Below, piece by piece: positions 11,394 through 19,559 of a stretch of DNA of 64,000 nucleotides; position 1 is the stretch's first letter; every line of letters starts with the position of its first letter. The stretch covers positions 24,888,290-24,952,289 of the forward strand of contig OZ020489.1 in assembly GCA_963971405.1 (NCBI GenBank), read 5' to 3'. This DNA is from Psococerastis gibbosa. Its lineage: Eukaryota > Arthropoda > Insecta > Psocodea > Psocidae. The notes beneath the pieces were generated by a model. The model was given only the letters and a program-made list of their open reading frames with translations. It was not told the DNA's origin and searched no databases. The position numbers and the translations under genes are program-made.

Positions 11394-11625
11394 TAAATAA
11401 ATAAATATTGACTTCTTTAGTTCTACTACTAAGCCAACCTAGCGGAGTTAGGGCTATAAAGCCCTCTCTTACACTCATGACTCAACTAGGAAGGCCCGGG
11501 GCCACCTGCTTTACATGCCCTCCGAAACATGGCCAGAAAATGAAGCAAGTGTGAGACTCGAACCAATAACCTATCGGGCGAAAGTTGGAGTCTGCACCAC
11601 TACTCTACATGTACAGTTGTACAGT
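11394..11625 (-). mobile_element. tRNA-derived SINE (family A), full-length copy
   Basis: Read on the - strand it has an A-box-like TAGAGTAGTGG near 11600, a B-box GGTTCGAGTCTC near 11550, a shared body (TTCGGAGGGCATGTAAAGCAG and CCCTAACTCCGCTAGGTTGG) and an ATTTATTTATTTA tail at the left end. Copies or pieces occur at 21434-21495, 29287-30280 (interrupted), 34653-35100 (interrupted) and 55184-55283. Confidence 0.8.
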
Positions 11626-12265
11626 TGAGATTTTATCGACGAATAAACCTGCCATTCAGGGGAGCCCGAGGGTCGCCCCCGGAGAAAAAGTTTGATGAAA
11701 TAGGTCTGAAGTATTGGGGTTTTAAGCATTTTGAGTAATTAATTTTTGTGAAAGTAATTAGGCAATATATTGTTGTTTATTTCATGATGTCTTTCATGTG
11801 AAATAAGCATACCAAGAATTAATTTCCCTTTCGTTATTGTGGATACTATGTCTTTCGCCTCCATAACGTCTTTGTCACCAGAAATCCTGGGGGGTGCTAC
11901 GGGTGACCCGGGGGGGGGGGGGGGCTTGGCCTTATTTAAACAAATGGGGAGTAGGCATACTGTAATGGAAGTAAGTAACTTGTTACCAGTTGTGTCGCAC
12001 GTTTTTGAATTACAATAATTTTTCAATTTAACAAAATTTCAAATATCACAAAAGCGGGGGGGGGGGGGGCGGAGAAACTGTTGGGGGGCTATATATTTTG
12101 TAACTTCGATCCTGTGATTTCATGAAAAAAATCACAAAGCCCTGAAATACTGCATCCTATGTATAAGCATAGGGATGCCAGTTTGCTTATTTCGATTGGC
12201 AGGCTATGTGTAAATCCATTGAAATCACGGAACTGAAAATTTCGACCATCACAAAGCTTTGCTTA
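11626..12265. other. intergenic with G tracts
   Basis: Contains two G runs of about 14-15 at 11910-11924 and 12056-12069. The end of a repeat X copy (AAATTTCGACCATCACAAAGC) abuts the next element. No coding exon seen; the open frames at 11739-12026 (-) and 12206-12439 (+) are repeat-derived. Confidence 0.4.
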
Positions 12266-13458
12266 CTGTTCGCCCAGAAAAGTTTGCAAATGCACATGAA
12301 AATATCCCGTAATGCTTTACCAAGTCCCGCCTCTCCATGTAAATTCCCTATGCTGCATTTTCAAATCAGACAGAACTACTTTGCATGTGTTTGTATACAC
12401 AGAACTTATGGGGGTTCCATTCCAAATTTAATGCATTAAGGTCACAAGTGGACATTGCTTATTTATTTAGCTAAAATTGTCGACCTTTTGCACTTTTTAC
12501 GAATTCACGACTCCAACGTCAAAATTAAAATTAAAATTTTCTGAATGTTAGTTAATTGTCTTCATCGACCGTCGACCGTCGACCATCAAGATCTAATATT
12601 TCTTGTCGCAGAGTGTCCAAGCTTAACAGTCAGCAATCATCCTAGGATGAATATACATAATCATGGGGTTCCTTATCATACTTTCATCACATTCGTCGAG
12701 ATTGCGTAGTATTATTGACGTCTTTTTCCTTTATATTTTTGTTCATTTTATACCTCGACGGACTCCTAGACTCTGTTATATCAGAATTGACGTATATCTG
12801 ACAATAAATCACTGATATAACTTTCAACTTCCTTAAATAGTTCGCAATGGTTTAAGATCATCATTCATGTCTCCTAGTGAATTTGCTTGCCTTATCAAAC
12901 GGTTCATGCGGAAATGTTGCTTAAGTTGCTTCCTCTTACTAGGCCTGCTTCCTTTGGTAAGACTTTTCTGTGGTCTGAATGCCCTTAACTTCGATACTAA
13001 CTGTCTACTTTCAAATTGATCCGTTTTATAATATAGTATAGCAAGAAGAAAATTTTATACATTTCTCAAATTCAAGAAACGCACTAATAATATTTATAAC
13101 CATAAATATTGCTTTGCTTTTGTTCTATGATGACCGTTCCACTAACGGCGCTACAGTAGTTGAAGACAATTAACTAACATTCAGAAAATATTAATTTTAA
13201 TTTTGACATTGGAGTCGTGAATTCGTAAAAAGTGCAACAGATCGACAATTTTAGCTAAAAAAATAAGCAATGTCCACTTGTGACCTTAATGCATTAAATT
13301 GGGAATGGAACCCCATAAGTTTTGTGTATGCAAACACATGCAAAGTAGTTATATCTGATTTGAAAATGCAGCTTAGGTAATTTACATGGAGAGGCGGGAC
13401 TTAGTAAAGCATTACGGGATATTTTCATGTACATTTGCAAACTTTTCTGGGCGAACAG
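12266..13458. mobile_element. TA-flanked DNA element with about 300-bp inverted arms
   Basis: The left arm (about 12266-12566) and right arm (about 13160-13458) are inverted copies of each other over about 300 bp, starting CTGTTCGCCCAGAAAAGTTT at both outer ends. Both ends abut TA (12264-12265 and 13459-13460), as for Tc1/mariner-like insertions. The roughly 590-bp centre has no transposase ORF, so it is non-autonomous. It split a copy of repeat X: CACAAAGCTTTGC on its left is continued on its right by the GGAAAGCAAAA block that follows it at 43607-43660. Confidence 0.8.
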
Positions 13459-13721
13459 TATACTACTATTATACGTATAAATTGGAAAGCAAAAAACAGT
13501 ATTGTACTACCAGTAGTAGGTGCGTAAATGTCGTTAGTCACTTCTATAAACCGAATATGTTCAATTTCGAATATTTCATAGTCTTCCTTTCACTACAGAT
13601 TTACGCAGCAATAGGAAAGGAATAGTGCTCGTCCTTAGCCTACACTATGATACGACAATATGACGGATTAATTAAAAGATTTAATTATAATTTAATAAAA
13701 ATTTATTTCTTAAGTCTATGT

Positions 13722-13880
13722 TTATTTCTTGCCCTCAACCATGATGATATGGTATCCAAACTTTGTTTTGACAGGAGGGTCAGTGTACACAGGATTAGAC
13801 AGCGAGGAAGTGGGCAATGCAAACGCCGCCTCCTGGAAAGGACCGACCATGGAACCTCGCGTCATCCAGCCTAAATCCCC
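13722..13880 (-). CDS. PIN4: PIN4 exon 3 (terminal)
   Basis: 52 codons plus TAA. Acceptor CTCTTTCTAG at 13881. Encodes [15 protein letters not shown] through [12 protein letters not shown], the C-terminal half of the parvulin domain. Poly(A) signal AATAAA follows at 13707-13702 on the - strand. Confidence 0.95.
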   Translation of the reverse strand, partial: GDLGWMTRGSMVGPFQEAAFALPTSSLSNPVYTDPPVKTKFGYHIIMVEGKK

Positions 13881-16800
13881 CTAGAAAGAGGAATACACGC
13901 GGGTATAGTCTCATTCCCATTCACAAGCTATTGTACACAACAATCCAGCGATAAAAAACATACGTTTCGTTATGGTACTGAAAGATTTATGCCTCAAATG
14001 ACACCTCCAATGGCACCCAATGCCAGGGCTAAGAGCCACATAAGCTGGGGAGAGAGGGTTTAGTGGATCAAACACTATCACCATGCCTCGGAGGTAAATG
14101 CAAACATTATATCCGAAATAGAGTATTAGGAAAAACTGAAAGCGGTGGGACTTGAACCCATGATCTACGCCTTACCTTAACATCGTGTTTCCACTACAAT
14201 ACGGATTTCACTACACTCCAGCTACCCTACTTGATGCTCAGCGACAAGATTAGAATTGCAGGTTAGTCCAGATACGCAAGAACAAACCTGCGACCTTATC
14301 TTTATTTGAATAGAGGGAAAGCTTTGTTTTATAATCGATTTTAATATTAAATTGACTTGTGGTTGAAAAAGCAACCTCATTAGGATGCCTTGATAAGGCG
14401 TAGATCGTGGATTCGAGTCCCACCGGATCAAGTTTCTTCTTGATACCCTATTTCGGATATGATGTCCTAAGTCAATTTAGTGCTAAAATTGATAATTAAT
14501 GCAAATACTTCGGCCAGTGGTTTGGCGGCAAGTCTAAGCCTAAAATTAATCAAAGAAGTCAGATCACACCATAAGAACCCAAACAGTGACCATTATGGAG
14601 CAATAATTGTAATGGTAGCATGAACGAAATTAGAGGATATGGAAAAAAACTGGGCTTGGCGGGATTCGAACCCACGATCTACGCCTAACCGGGGCGTCAA
14701 AAGACAGGTTAGCACAACTACACAACTATCTAACCGAACAGGTCTGTAAGCTTACTTAATTGCATAAAGGCAATGCTTTATTCAATACATTGTAGTACTA
14801 TATGGTATATATAACACTGACATTAAATTAACTTTGGTTGAAGAGGTAACCTCCTCGTTATAAACGAAGTTAGAGGATATGGAAAAAACTGGGCTTGGCG
14901 GGATTTTCCCATATCCTCTAATTACGTTTATAACGAGGAGGTTACCTCTTCAACCAAAGTTAATTTAATGTCAGTGTTATATATACTATATAATACTACA
15001 ATATAGTAAAGCAGTAATTAGAATGATAGACAATTAATCTCAGCAATTTAATTATTCTGAATTATATCATTCTGCGTGTGTTACAAAATTTTATTGGGAT
15101 TAGGTAGGCAATCAAGTGGAGTAGGTTCCATTCTTAAGAATTCCTAAGTTTACTATCCCTAATGAATAATGCATGATGTAAGACTTACCCCAGATCTTGC
15201 TTTATCTTCACTATATTGAGCAGCAACTTCATTAAATTTGGCTCCGGCTTTAATTTTTTCAAGAGCTTCTAGGCTTTTGCTTTGCTTTTCACAAAGAATG
15301 TGACGGACCTGACAAAAAAAAAAAAAAAAAAAAATTGGTAAAGGTCAAGTTGAGCTACTTAACGGTACAAAAGGTTCAAGAACATCATTGAGGATGTGGT
15401 CGAAGGCACCAATTCCAGAGGACGACGGGGGAAGGAGTACCTAGAATTTAGATTGTCTTGAAGGACCTGATGAAAGAATAGGAAACCGACCGCAGAAGAT
15501 AGTCAAGAGTAGGGAAGGAGACTGAAACAATTGCTGCAGACCCATCGATAGATTAAAACACCTCAAGAACTCCTATTTTTAATTTCTATTTACTTGGTAG
15601 CTACTAGTAAAAGTATAATGTGCGCATACAATATATAAAGCAGTACATTCAGAAAAAAATTAGCCGGGATATAATTTTTTTTTATGGAAAACTATCTACA
15701 GATAGCAAGTTGACATGCGACGTATAATTGGGCATCTCCTGCCGATACTATAAAAAATAAATTATTAAAATAAGTGCTGCCCCTGTCCTTACCAGGACTT
15801 GTAAAGGGCGGACAGAGCTCGAAGCTGTAGTGAAAGCGGTCTGTCTCCAGGAAGGAAAACCCCAAGTAAACCAAGACGTCAGGCCCGGCCAGCCGGTTGA
15901 AGAAGTGGCTAAAAAACCCCAACATGACAGGACATTTTAATGGCGTATCACATATGGCTAGGGCGTTCCCTATAGGCGACGCGCTGCAGATAGGCCCGAC
16001 TGCAGTGAGAAGTACACAAGGGCCGCGTACATCATCGACAAAAGCAAGAAAGAAAAATGAGAAGAAGAGGATGAAGAAGAGAAATGAAAACGGAGGTAAG
16101 AAGACAAAAGTCCGCCTGGCTACCATAAACGTTGGCACTATGACCGGCAGAGGCCTCGAAATTGTACATCTTATGAAAGCCAGAAACATCAGCATAATGT
16201 GTGTGCAGGAGACAAGATGGAAAGGTGAGAGAAGTAAAGAACTTGGCGAGGGTTACAAGATAATTTACCACGGAAAAACTAACAAGAAAAATGGAGTGGG
16301 AATCATTGTTGAGGAAAAGTTAAAAGATGCCATTGTCGAAGTAGTCAGGAAGAGTGACCGGCTTATTCTGTGTAAAATTTTATTGACGAACAAAACCTTC
16401 ATCAATGTTATAAGTGGTTACGCCCCACAAGTTGGGTGCGATGAAGAAGATAAACAAATATTTTATGAACAGTTTGACGAATTACTGATATCTATCCCCG
16501 AAAGAGAGATGCTCTTCATAGGAGCGGACCTAAACGGTCATGTTGGAGAACACAGCAACGGGTACCCTAGCGTTCACGGAGGCAAGGGATATGGGACGCG
16601 TAACAATATGGGAGAGCGTGCGCTGGATTGGGCTGAAGCACATGAACTAACTATCTGTAACACACAATTCACAAAGAGAACTGAACACCTGCTCACGTAT
16701 AAAAGTGGACCGCACCAGTCACAGATAGACTATGTTCTCCTACGCCAAAGAGACAGGAACGCATGTGTCGACTGCAAGGTCATCCCTGGCATCTGCACCT

Positions 16801-19243
16801 TCTCTCAACACAGACTGCTTGTCTGCGATCTCCAAGTCAAAGGGGCCAGGCGAGGAGACAACAGAATTTCTGAACCCAGAATTAAATGGCACCAGCTATC
16901 TGAAGAGCAGAAAAGGATCGCTTTTAGGGATAAGTTGTCCAACAGTCTGACAGTAGTACAGGAAAATTGGGATAACCTATCCATTAATGACATATGGAAC
17001 TACATTGAGAAAGAAATAATAGCGAAGGGGACAGAAATACTGGGAATGACTAAAGGGGGAAAGAACATTAAGAAGGAGACATGGTGGTGGAACGAAGACG
17101 TGCAAAATGCCCTCAAGGCAAAAAAAAAGGCATACAAGGACTGGCAGAAATCACGAACCAGTGTGGGCAAAGATATATATAAGACCGAAAAGCGCAGAGC
17201 CAAGCGAGCCGTTGCGGCCGCAAGAGATGTTGCAACCGACGGGTGGTACAGAAATCTCAACACCAGAGAGGGAGAACAACAAATCTTTAAAATTGCTAAA
17301 AGGCGACAAAAAGCGTCTCAAGACCTAGGTGCTGTACTATGCATAAAGAATGAACAGGGCCAAGTGCTCACCGATAACGCTGACATCAAGGCCAGATGGA
17401 GAGAATACTTCAGTGAAATAATGAACGTCGGCCATCCAAGAATCGCAGAGATACAAGCTAACCCTAACTGGGACGACGTGGAGGCATTCTCGGAAGATGA
17501 AGTCAACGGTGCCCTTAGGAACATGGCCGCGGGGAAAGCCACTGGACCTGATGGAGTGCCAATCGAAGCATTTAAGGCGCTGGACGACAGTGGTGTGACT
17601 ACCATGACTAAACTGATAAATCGAATCTTGGAGGAAGCAACTATCCCAGACAGATGGAGGGAAAGTATCGTCACGCCCATTTACAAACGCAAAGGCGACG
17701 TCCAAAGCTGCGGTAACTACCGACCGATAAAACTCATGAGCCATGCAATGAAATGGACCGAGAGGGTAGTGGAACGTAGGCTGAGGGACAAACTTGAACG
17801 TGTAATTTCCGAAAACCAGCTTGGGTTTATGAAGGGGCGAGGAACCACTGATGATATACACATTGTGAGAACATTACAAGAAAAGTTTAGGGAAAAGAAC
17901 CAGCCATTGCACCTGGGATTTGTTGACCTTGAAAAAGCATACGACCGAGTGCCAAGGAATCTTATCAGGGACTGTCTTAGGCAGATGAACGTGGAAGAAA
18001 AGTACATCCAACTAGTAATGAATATGTACGAAAATTCGACAACCAGTGTGCGAACCGTGGTAGGACTCAGCGAACCGTTCAATGTTACTTATGGACTCCA
18101 CCAAGGCTCAGCCTTAAGCCCGTTCCTCTTTATCGTCATCATGGACACTATTACCCGCCACACCCAGGGAATAGCCCCTGAGAGTATTCTATTTGCCGAC
18201 GACATCCTCATCACCGCCAAAACACGAAATGACCTGCAACTGAAGCTGACAAACTGGGTCCAGGCAATAGAAAACCACGGTCTCAAAGTCAACCGTGACA
18301 AAACCAAGTACATGGAATGTTTCCAACAATCACCGGAAACCATTGTAGTTGACGGAGTTTACATTGAGAAAGTGGAGAAATTCAAATACCTTGGAGCAAC
18401 CCTAACACAAAGAGGGGGTTGTGAGGAGGATGTAAGGGGTAGGATAGCCTCCGGTTGGGCAAAGTGGCGTGATATGACGGGAGTACTCAAGGATAAGAAA
18501 ATGCCTAAAAAATTAAAAGGTCGCATCTACAAACAAGTCGTACGGCCGTGCATAATTTATGGATCGGAATGCTGGGCCCCACGCGTTAAAGAAGAGCAAA
18601 TGCTACACACGGCAGAGATGAGAATGCTTAGATGGTCTCTTGGTCTAACCCTAGCGGACAGACGGAGGAATGACGATATCCGGGCAGATATGCAAACGGC
18701 GAGTATCGTTGACAAAATACGTGAGCGTCGGCTGGCTTGGTGGGGTCATGTTGAGAGACGAAACCCCGAAGAACTTATACAGAGAGTGCGGCGGGTTCAA
18801 GTGGAGGGCAGAAGAAATGTTGGTCGCCCAAAGATCACAGTAGAGTGGAAGATTCGAGCTGACATGGGAGCGTGTGGGATCTCAGCCGCAACAGCTCAAG
18901 ATAGAAAAGCCTGGAAAATCGCCTGTCGTGTCGCTGACCCCAAACCGGGATAAAGCGAAGAAAAAGAAAAAAGAAAGAATCTACAGATAGCAAGTTGACA
19001 TGCGACGTATAATTGGGCATCTCCTGCCGATACTATAAAAAATAAATTATTAAAATTTACAAAGATAACTTATAATTGCAACTTGAAACCTCATTAACTG
19101 GCTCCCTATGTGATAACCTGGAAACTTGGTTTACGCTTACTTGCCTTAACAGCAGTTCCACCACTACTTCCTTTCTTGTCCTTCGCTCCCCCAGCAGCTC
19201 CGTCATCAGACTTTCCTTTGCCAGCAGCTTTTTTAGGAGGCAT
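13722..19243 (-). CDS. PIN4: PIN4, parvulin-type peptidyl-prolyl isomerase (3 exons)
   Basis: Joined exons 19243-19145, 15308-15189 and 13880-13722 give 125 residues with no gaps; vertebrate PIN4 is about 131. The N-terminus is the basic, Gly/Ser-rich leader ([15 protein letters not shown]). The parvulin domain follows: [71 protein letters not shown]4 catalyses cis-trans isomerisation of Xaa-Pro bonds and is linked to pre-rRNA processing, nuclear matrix and DNA binding. Intron 1 (3,836 bp) starts with GC rather than GT and contains a full-length RTE LINE on the other strand. Intron 2 holds tRNA-derived repeats. An AATAAA signal lies about 15 bp past the stop (13707-13702). The gene diverges from the crim-like gene. 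Confidence 0.95.
14109..14460. repeat. inverted pair of tRNA-like repeats in PIN4 intron 2
   Basis: The left arm (about 14109-14176) and right arm (about 14396-14460) are inverted copies. Each carries a B-box-like motif: GGGACTTGAACCC on the + strand at the left is the inverse of the box, and GGATTCGAGTCCC lies at the right. Both are flanked by GATCTACGCCTTA or its inverse. These are tRNA-derived SINE heads, not functional tRNA genes: no complete cloverleaf can be drawn. Confidence 0.6.
14640..14780 (-). mobile_element. tRNA-derived SINE (family D)
   Basis: On the - strand: TAGTTGTGTAGTTGTGCTAA (A-box-like region), then GGGTTCGAATCCCGCC (B box), then GCCCAGTTTTTTCC. The body continues into sequence shared with 25490-25620. 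It is related to the pair at 14109-14460. Confidence 0.6.
14785..15006. repeat. large inverted repeat, about 97-bp arms
   Basis: The arms (about 14785-14881 and 14909-15006) are almost exact inverses, including AACCTCCTCGTTATAAACG and its complement. The short loop is GAAAAAACTGGGCTTGGCGGG. The loop and left flank carry family D SINE sequence, so this looks like two SINE copies, or one copy and its inverted duplicate, head to head. Confidence 0.75.
15189..15308 (-). CDS. PIN4: PIN4 exon 2
   Basis: 40 codons, phase 0 at both ends. Acceptor TTTTGTCAG at 15309, donor GTAAGT at 15188. Encodes [20 protein letters not shown] through EDKARSG, the first beta strand and helical part of the parvulin fold. 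Confidence 0.95.
15694..15771 (+). repeat. 78-bp target-site duplication, left copy
   Basis: Starts ATCTACAGATAGCAAGTTGA and ends TTATTAAAAT. Identical to 18979-19056. It flanks the RTE element in PIN4 intron 1 and is far longer than a usual LINE duplication. Confidence 0.93.
15772..18978 (+). mobile_element. full-length RTE-type non-LTR retrotransposon
   Basis: About 3.2 kb: a short 5' leader (15772-15923), one large ORF, and almost no 3' UTR. The stop at 18951-18953 is followed only by GCGAAG and an A-rich GAAAAAG-type tail. This compact form is typical of RTE-clade LINEs. The identical 78-bp flanks and the intact ORF argue for recent insertion. It lies in PIN4 intron 1, antisense to PIN4. 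Confidence 0.92.
15924..18953 (+). CDS. RTE-type endonuclease / reverse transcriptase ORF
   Basis: First in-frame ATG at 15924 (1,009 residues); the frame is open from 15870, so a non-ATG start is possible. After a basic N-terminus comes an APE-type endonuclease: [12 protein letters not shown] with the metal-ligand Asn, CVQETRWKG with the catalytic Glu, [19 protein letters not shown] and a QHRLLVCDL end. The reverse transcriptase follows, with [29 protein letters not shown] near 17917, [13 protein letters not shown] and the catalytic LFADDILI near 18187. The C-terminal tail has [12 protein letters not shown] and [10 protein letters not shown]. These proteins drive target-primed reverse transcription. 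Similar copies are often mis-annotated as craniofacial development protein 2. No frameshift or stop is visible, so it may be active. Confidence 0.93.
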   Translation: MTGHFNGVSHMARAFPIGDALQIGPTAVRSTQGPRTSSTKARKKNEKKRMKKRNENGGKKTKVRLATINVGTMTGRGLEIVHLMKARNISIMCVQETRWKGERSKELGEGYKIIYHGKTNKKNGVGIIVEEKLKDAIVEVVRKSDRLILCKILLTNKTFINVISGYAPQVGCDEEDKQIFYEQFDELLISIPEREMLFIGADLNGHVGEHSNGYPSVHGGKGYGTRNNMGERALDWAEAHELTICNTQFTKRTEHLLTYKSGPHQSQIDYVLLRQRDRNACVDCKVIPGICTFSQHRLLVCDLQVKGARRGDNRISEPRIKWHQLSEEQKRIAFRDKLSNSLTVVQENWDNLSINDIWNYIEKEIIAKGTEILGMTKGGKNIKKETWWWNEDVQNALKAKKKAYKDWQKSRTSVGKDIYKTEKRRAKRAVAAARDVATDGWYRNLNTREGEQQIFKIAKRRQKASQDLGAVLCIKNEQGQVLTDNADIKARWREYFSEIMNVGHPRIAEIQANPNWDDVEAFSEDEVNGALRNMAAGKATGPDGVPIEAFKALDDSGVTTMTKLINRILEEATIPDRWRESIVTPIYKRKGDVQSCGNYRPIKLMSHAMKWTERVVERRLRDKLERVISENQLGFMKGRGTTDDIHIVRTLQEKFREKNQPLHLGFVDLEKAYDRVPRNLIRDCLRQMNVEEKYIQLVMNMYENSTTSVRTVVGLSEPFNVTYGLHQGSALSPFLFIVIMDTITRHTQGIAPESILFADDILITAKTRNDLQLKLTNWVQAIENHGLKVNRDKTKYMECFQQSPETIVVDGVYIEKVEKFKYLGATLTQRGGCEEDVRGRIASGWAKWRDMTGVLKDKKMPKKLKGRIYKQVVRPCIIYGSECWAPRVKEEQMLHTAEMRMLRWSLGLTLADRRRNDDIRADMQTASIVDKIRERRLAWWGHVERRNPEELIQRVRRVQVEGRRNVGRPKITVEWKIRADMGACGISAATAQDRKAWKIACRVADPKPG
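18979..19056 (+). repeat. 78-bp target-site duplication, right copy
   Basis: Exact repeat of 15694-15771, directly after the A-rich tail of the RTE element. Removing the element and one copy restores a continuous PIN4 intron. Confidence 0.93.
19145..19243 (-). CDS. PIN4: PIN4 exon 1
   Basis: 33 codons from ATG at 19243, ending GGTAVK in phase 0. The intron begins GCAAGTAAGC (19144 downwards). The GT four bases further in would join exon 2 out of frame and hit a stop within a few codons, so the GC donor is required. The reading frame stays open upstream to an ATG at 19378, which could give a 45-residue N-terminal extension. Confidence 0.93.
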
Positions 19244-19504
19244 TTTGCCTCTTATTACAATTTTACTCGCACTTCTGGACCCGCTACCTGGTACTGGACA
19301 GGTTTGTTTATTTATTTTTTGTTCTAATACCACGATATCGTGGCGTAAATACGTGGGATAAGAGCCATTTGTCGCCATATTGGTATTTTCAAATGACGCT
19401 TTTTAATGTTTACATTATATGCGTTAACATATTTTAAATTATTTAGGCTATAGTTGTGCTATATTTAATTAAAATTGCCTTTTATACATTAAGCAATCAC
19501 CGCA
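19244..19504. promoter_or_regulatory. probable shared promoter of PIN4 and the crim-like gene
   Basis: The two start codons (19243 on - and 19505 on +) are 261 bp apart and face away from each other, so both promoters must overlap here. On the - strand, AATATGGCGAC at about 19381-19371 resembles the ATGGCG initiator/YY1 motif of housekeeping genes. The ATG in it is in frame with PIN4. No TATA box is convincing. Transcription start sites are not known. Confidence 0.5.
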
Positions 19505-19559
19505 ATGGATCTTTATGCCCCTTTTTGCAGCGTACTTTTGTTGGTGACCGCCGTTAACG
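19505..19559 (+). CDS. crim: crim-like exon 1 (signal peptide)
   Basis: 18 codons plus one base, ending AACG before donor GTACGT. Encodes the hydrophobic signal peptide. The phase-1 end joins exon 2 to form a Gly codon. Confidence 0.82.

Noticed and set aside
14640-14740. Functional tRNA gene
   Set aside because: B box is good, but no acceptor stem or anticodon arm can be paired; it is a SINE head.
15897-15923. Non-ATG (TTG) start for the RTE protein
   Set aside because: The frame is open there, but the first ATG is 15924; nothing in the sequence supports TTG initiation in a eukaryote.
15692-16271. Open frames on the - strand over the RTE 5' region (15692-16195, 16032-16271)
   Set aside because: They overlap the strongly supported RTE endonuclease frame, have no domain of their own and are hydrophobic low-complexity translations of A/G-rich coding sequence.
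17000-18343. Several 60-174 codon open frames opposite or overlapping the RTE reverse transcriptase
   Set aside because: Shadows of the RT frame; none shows a motif, and the RT frame carries all conserved blocks.
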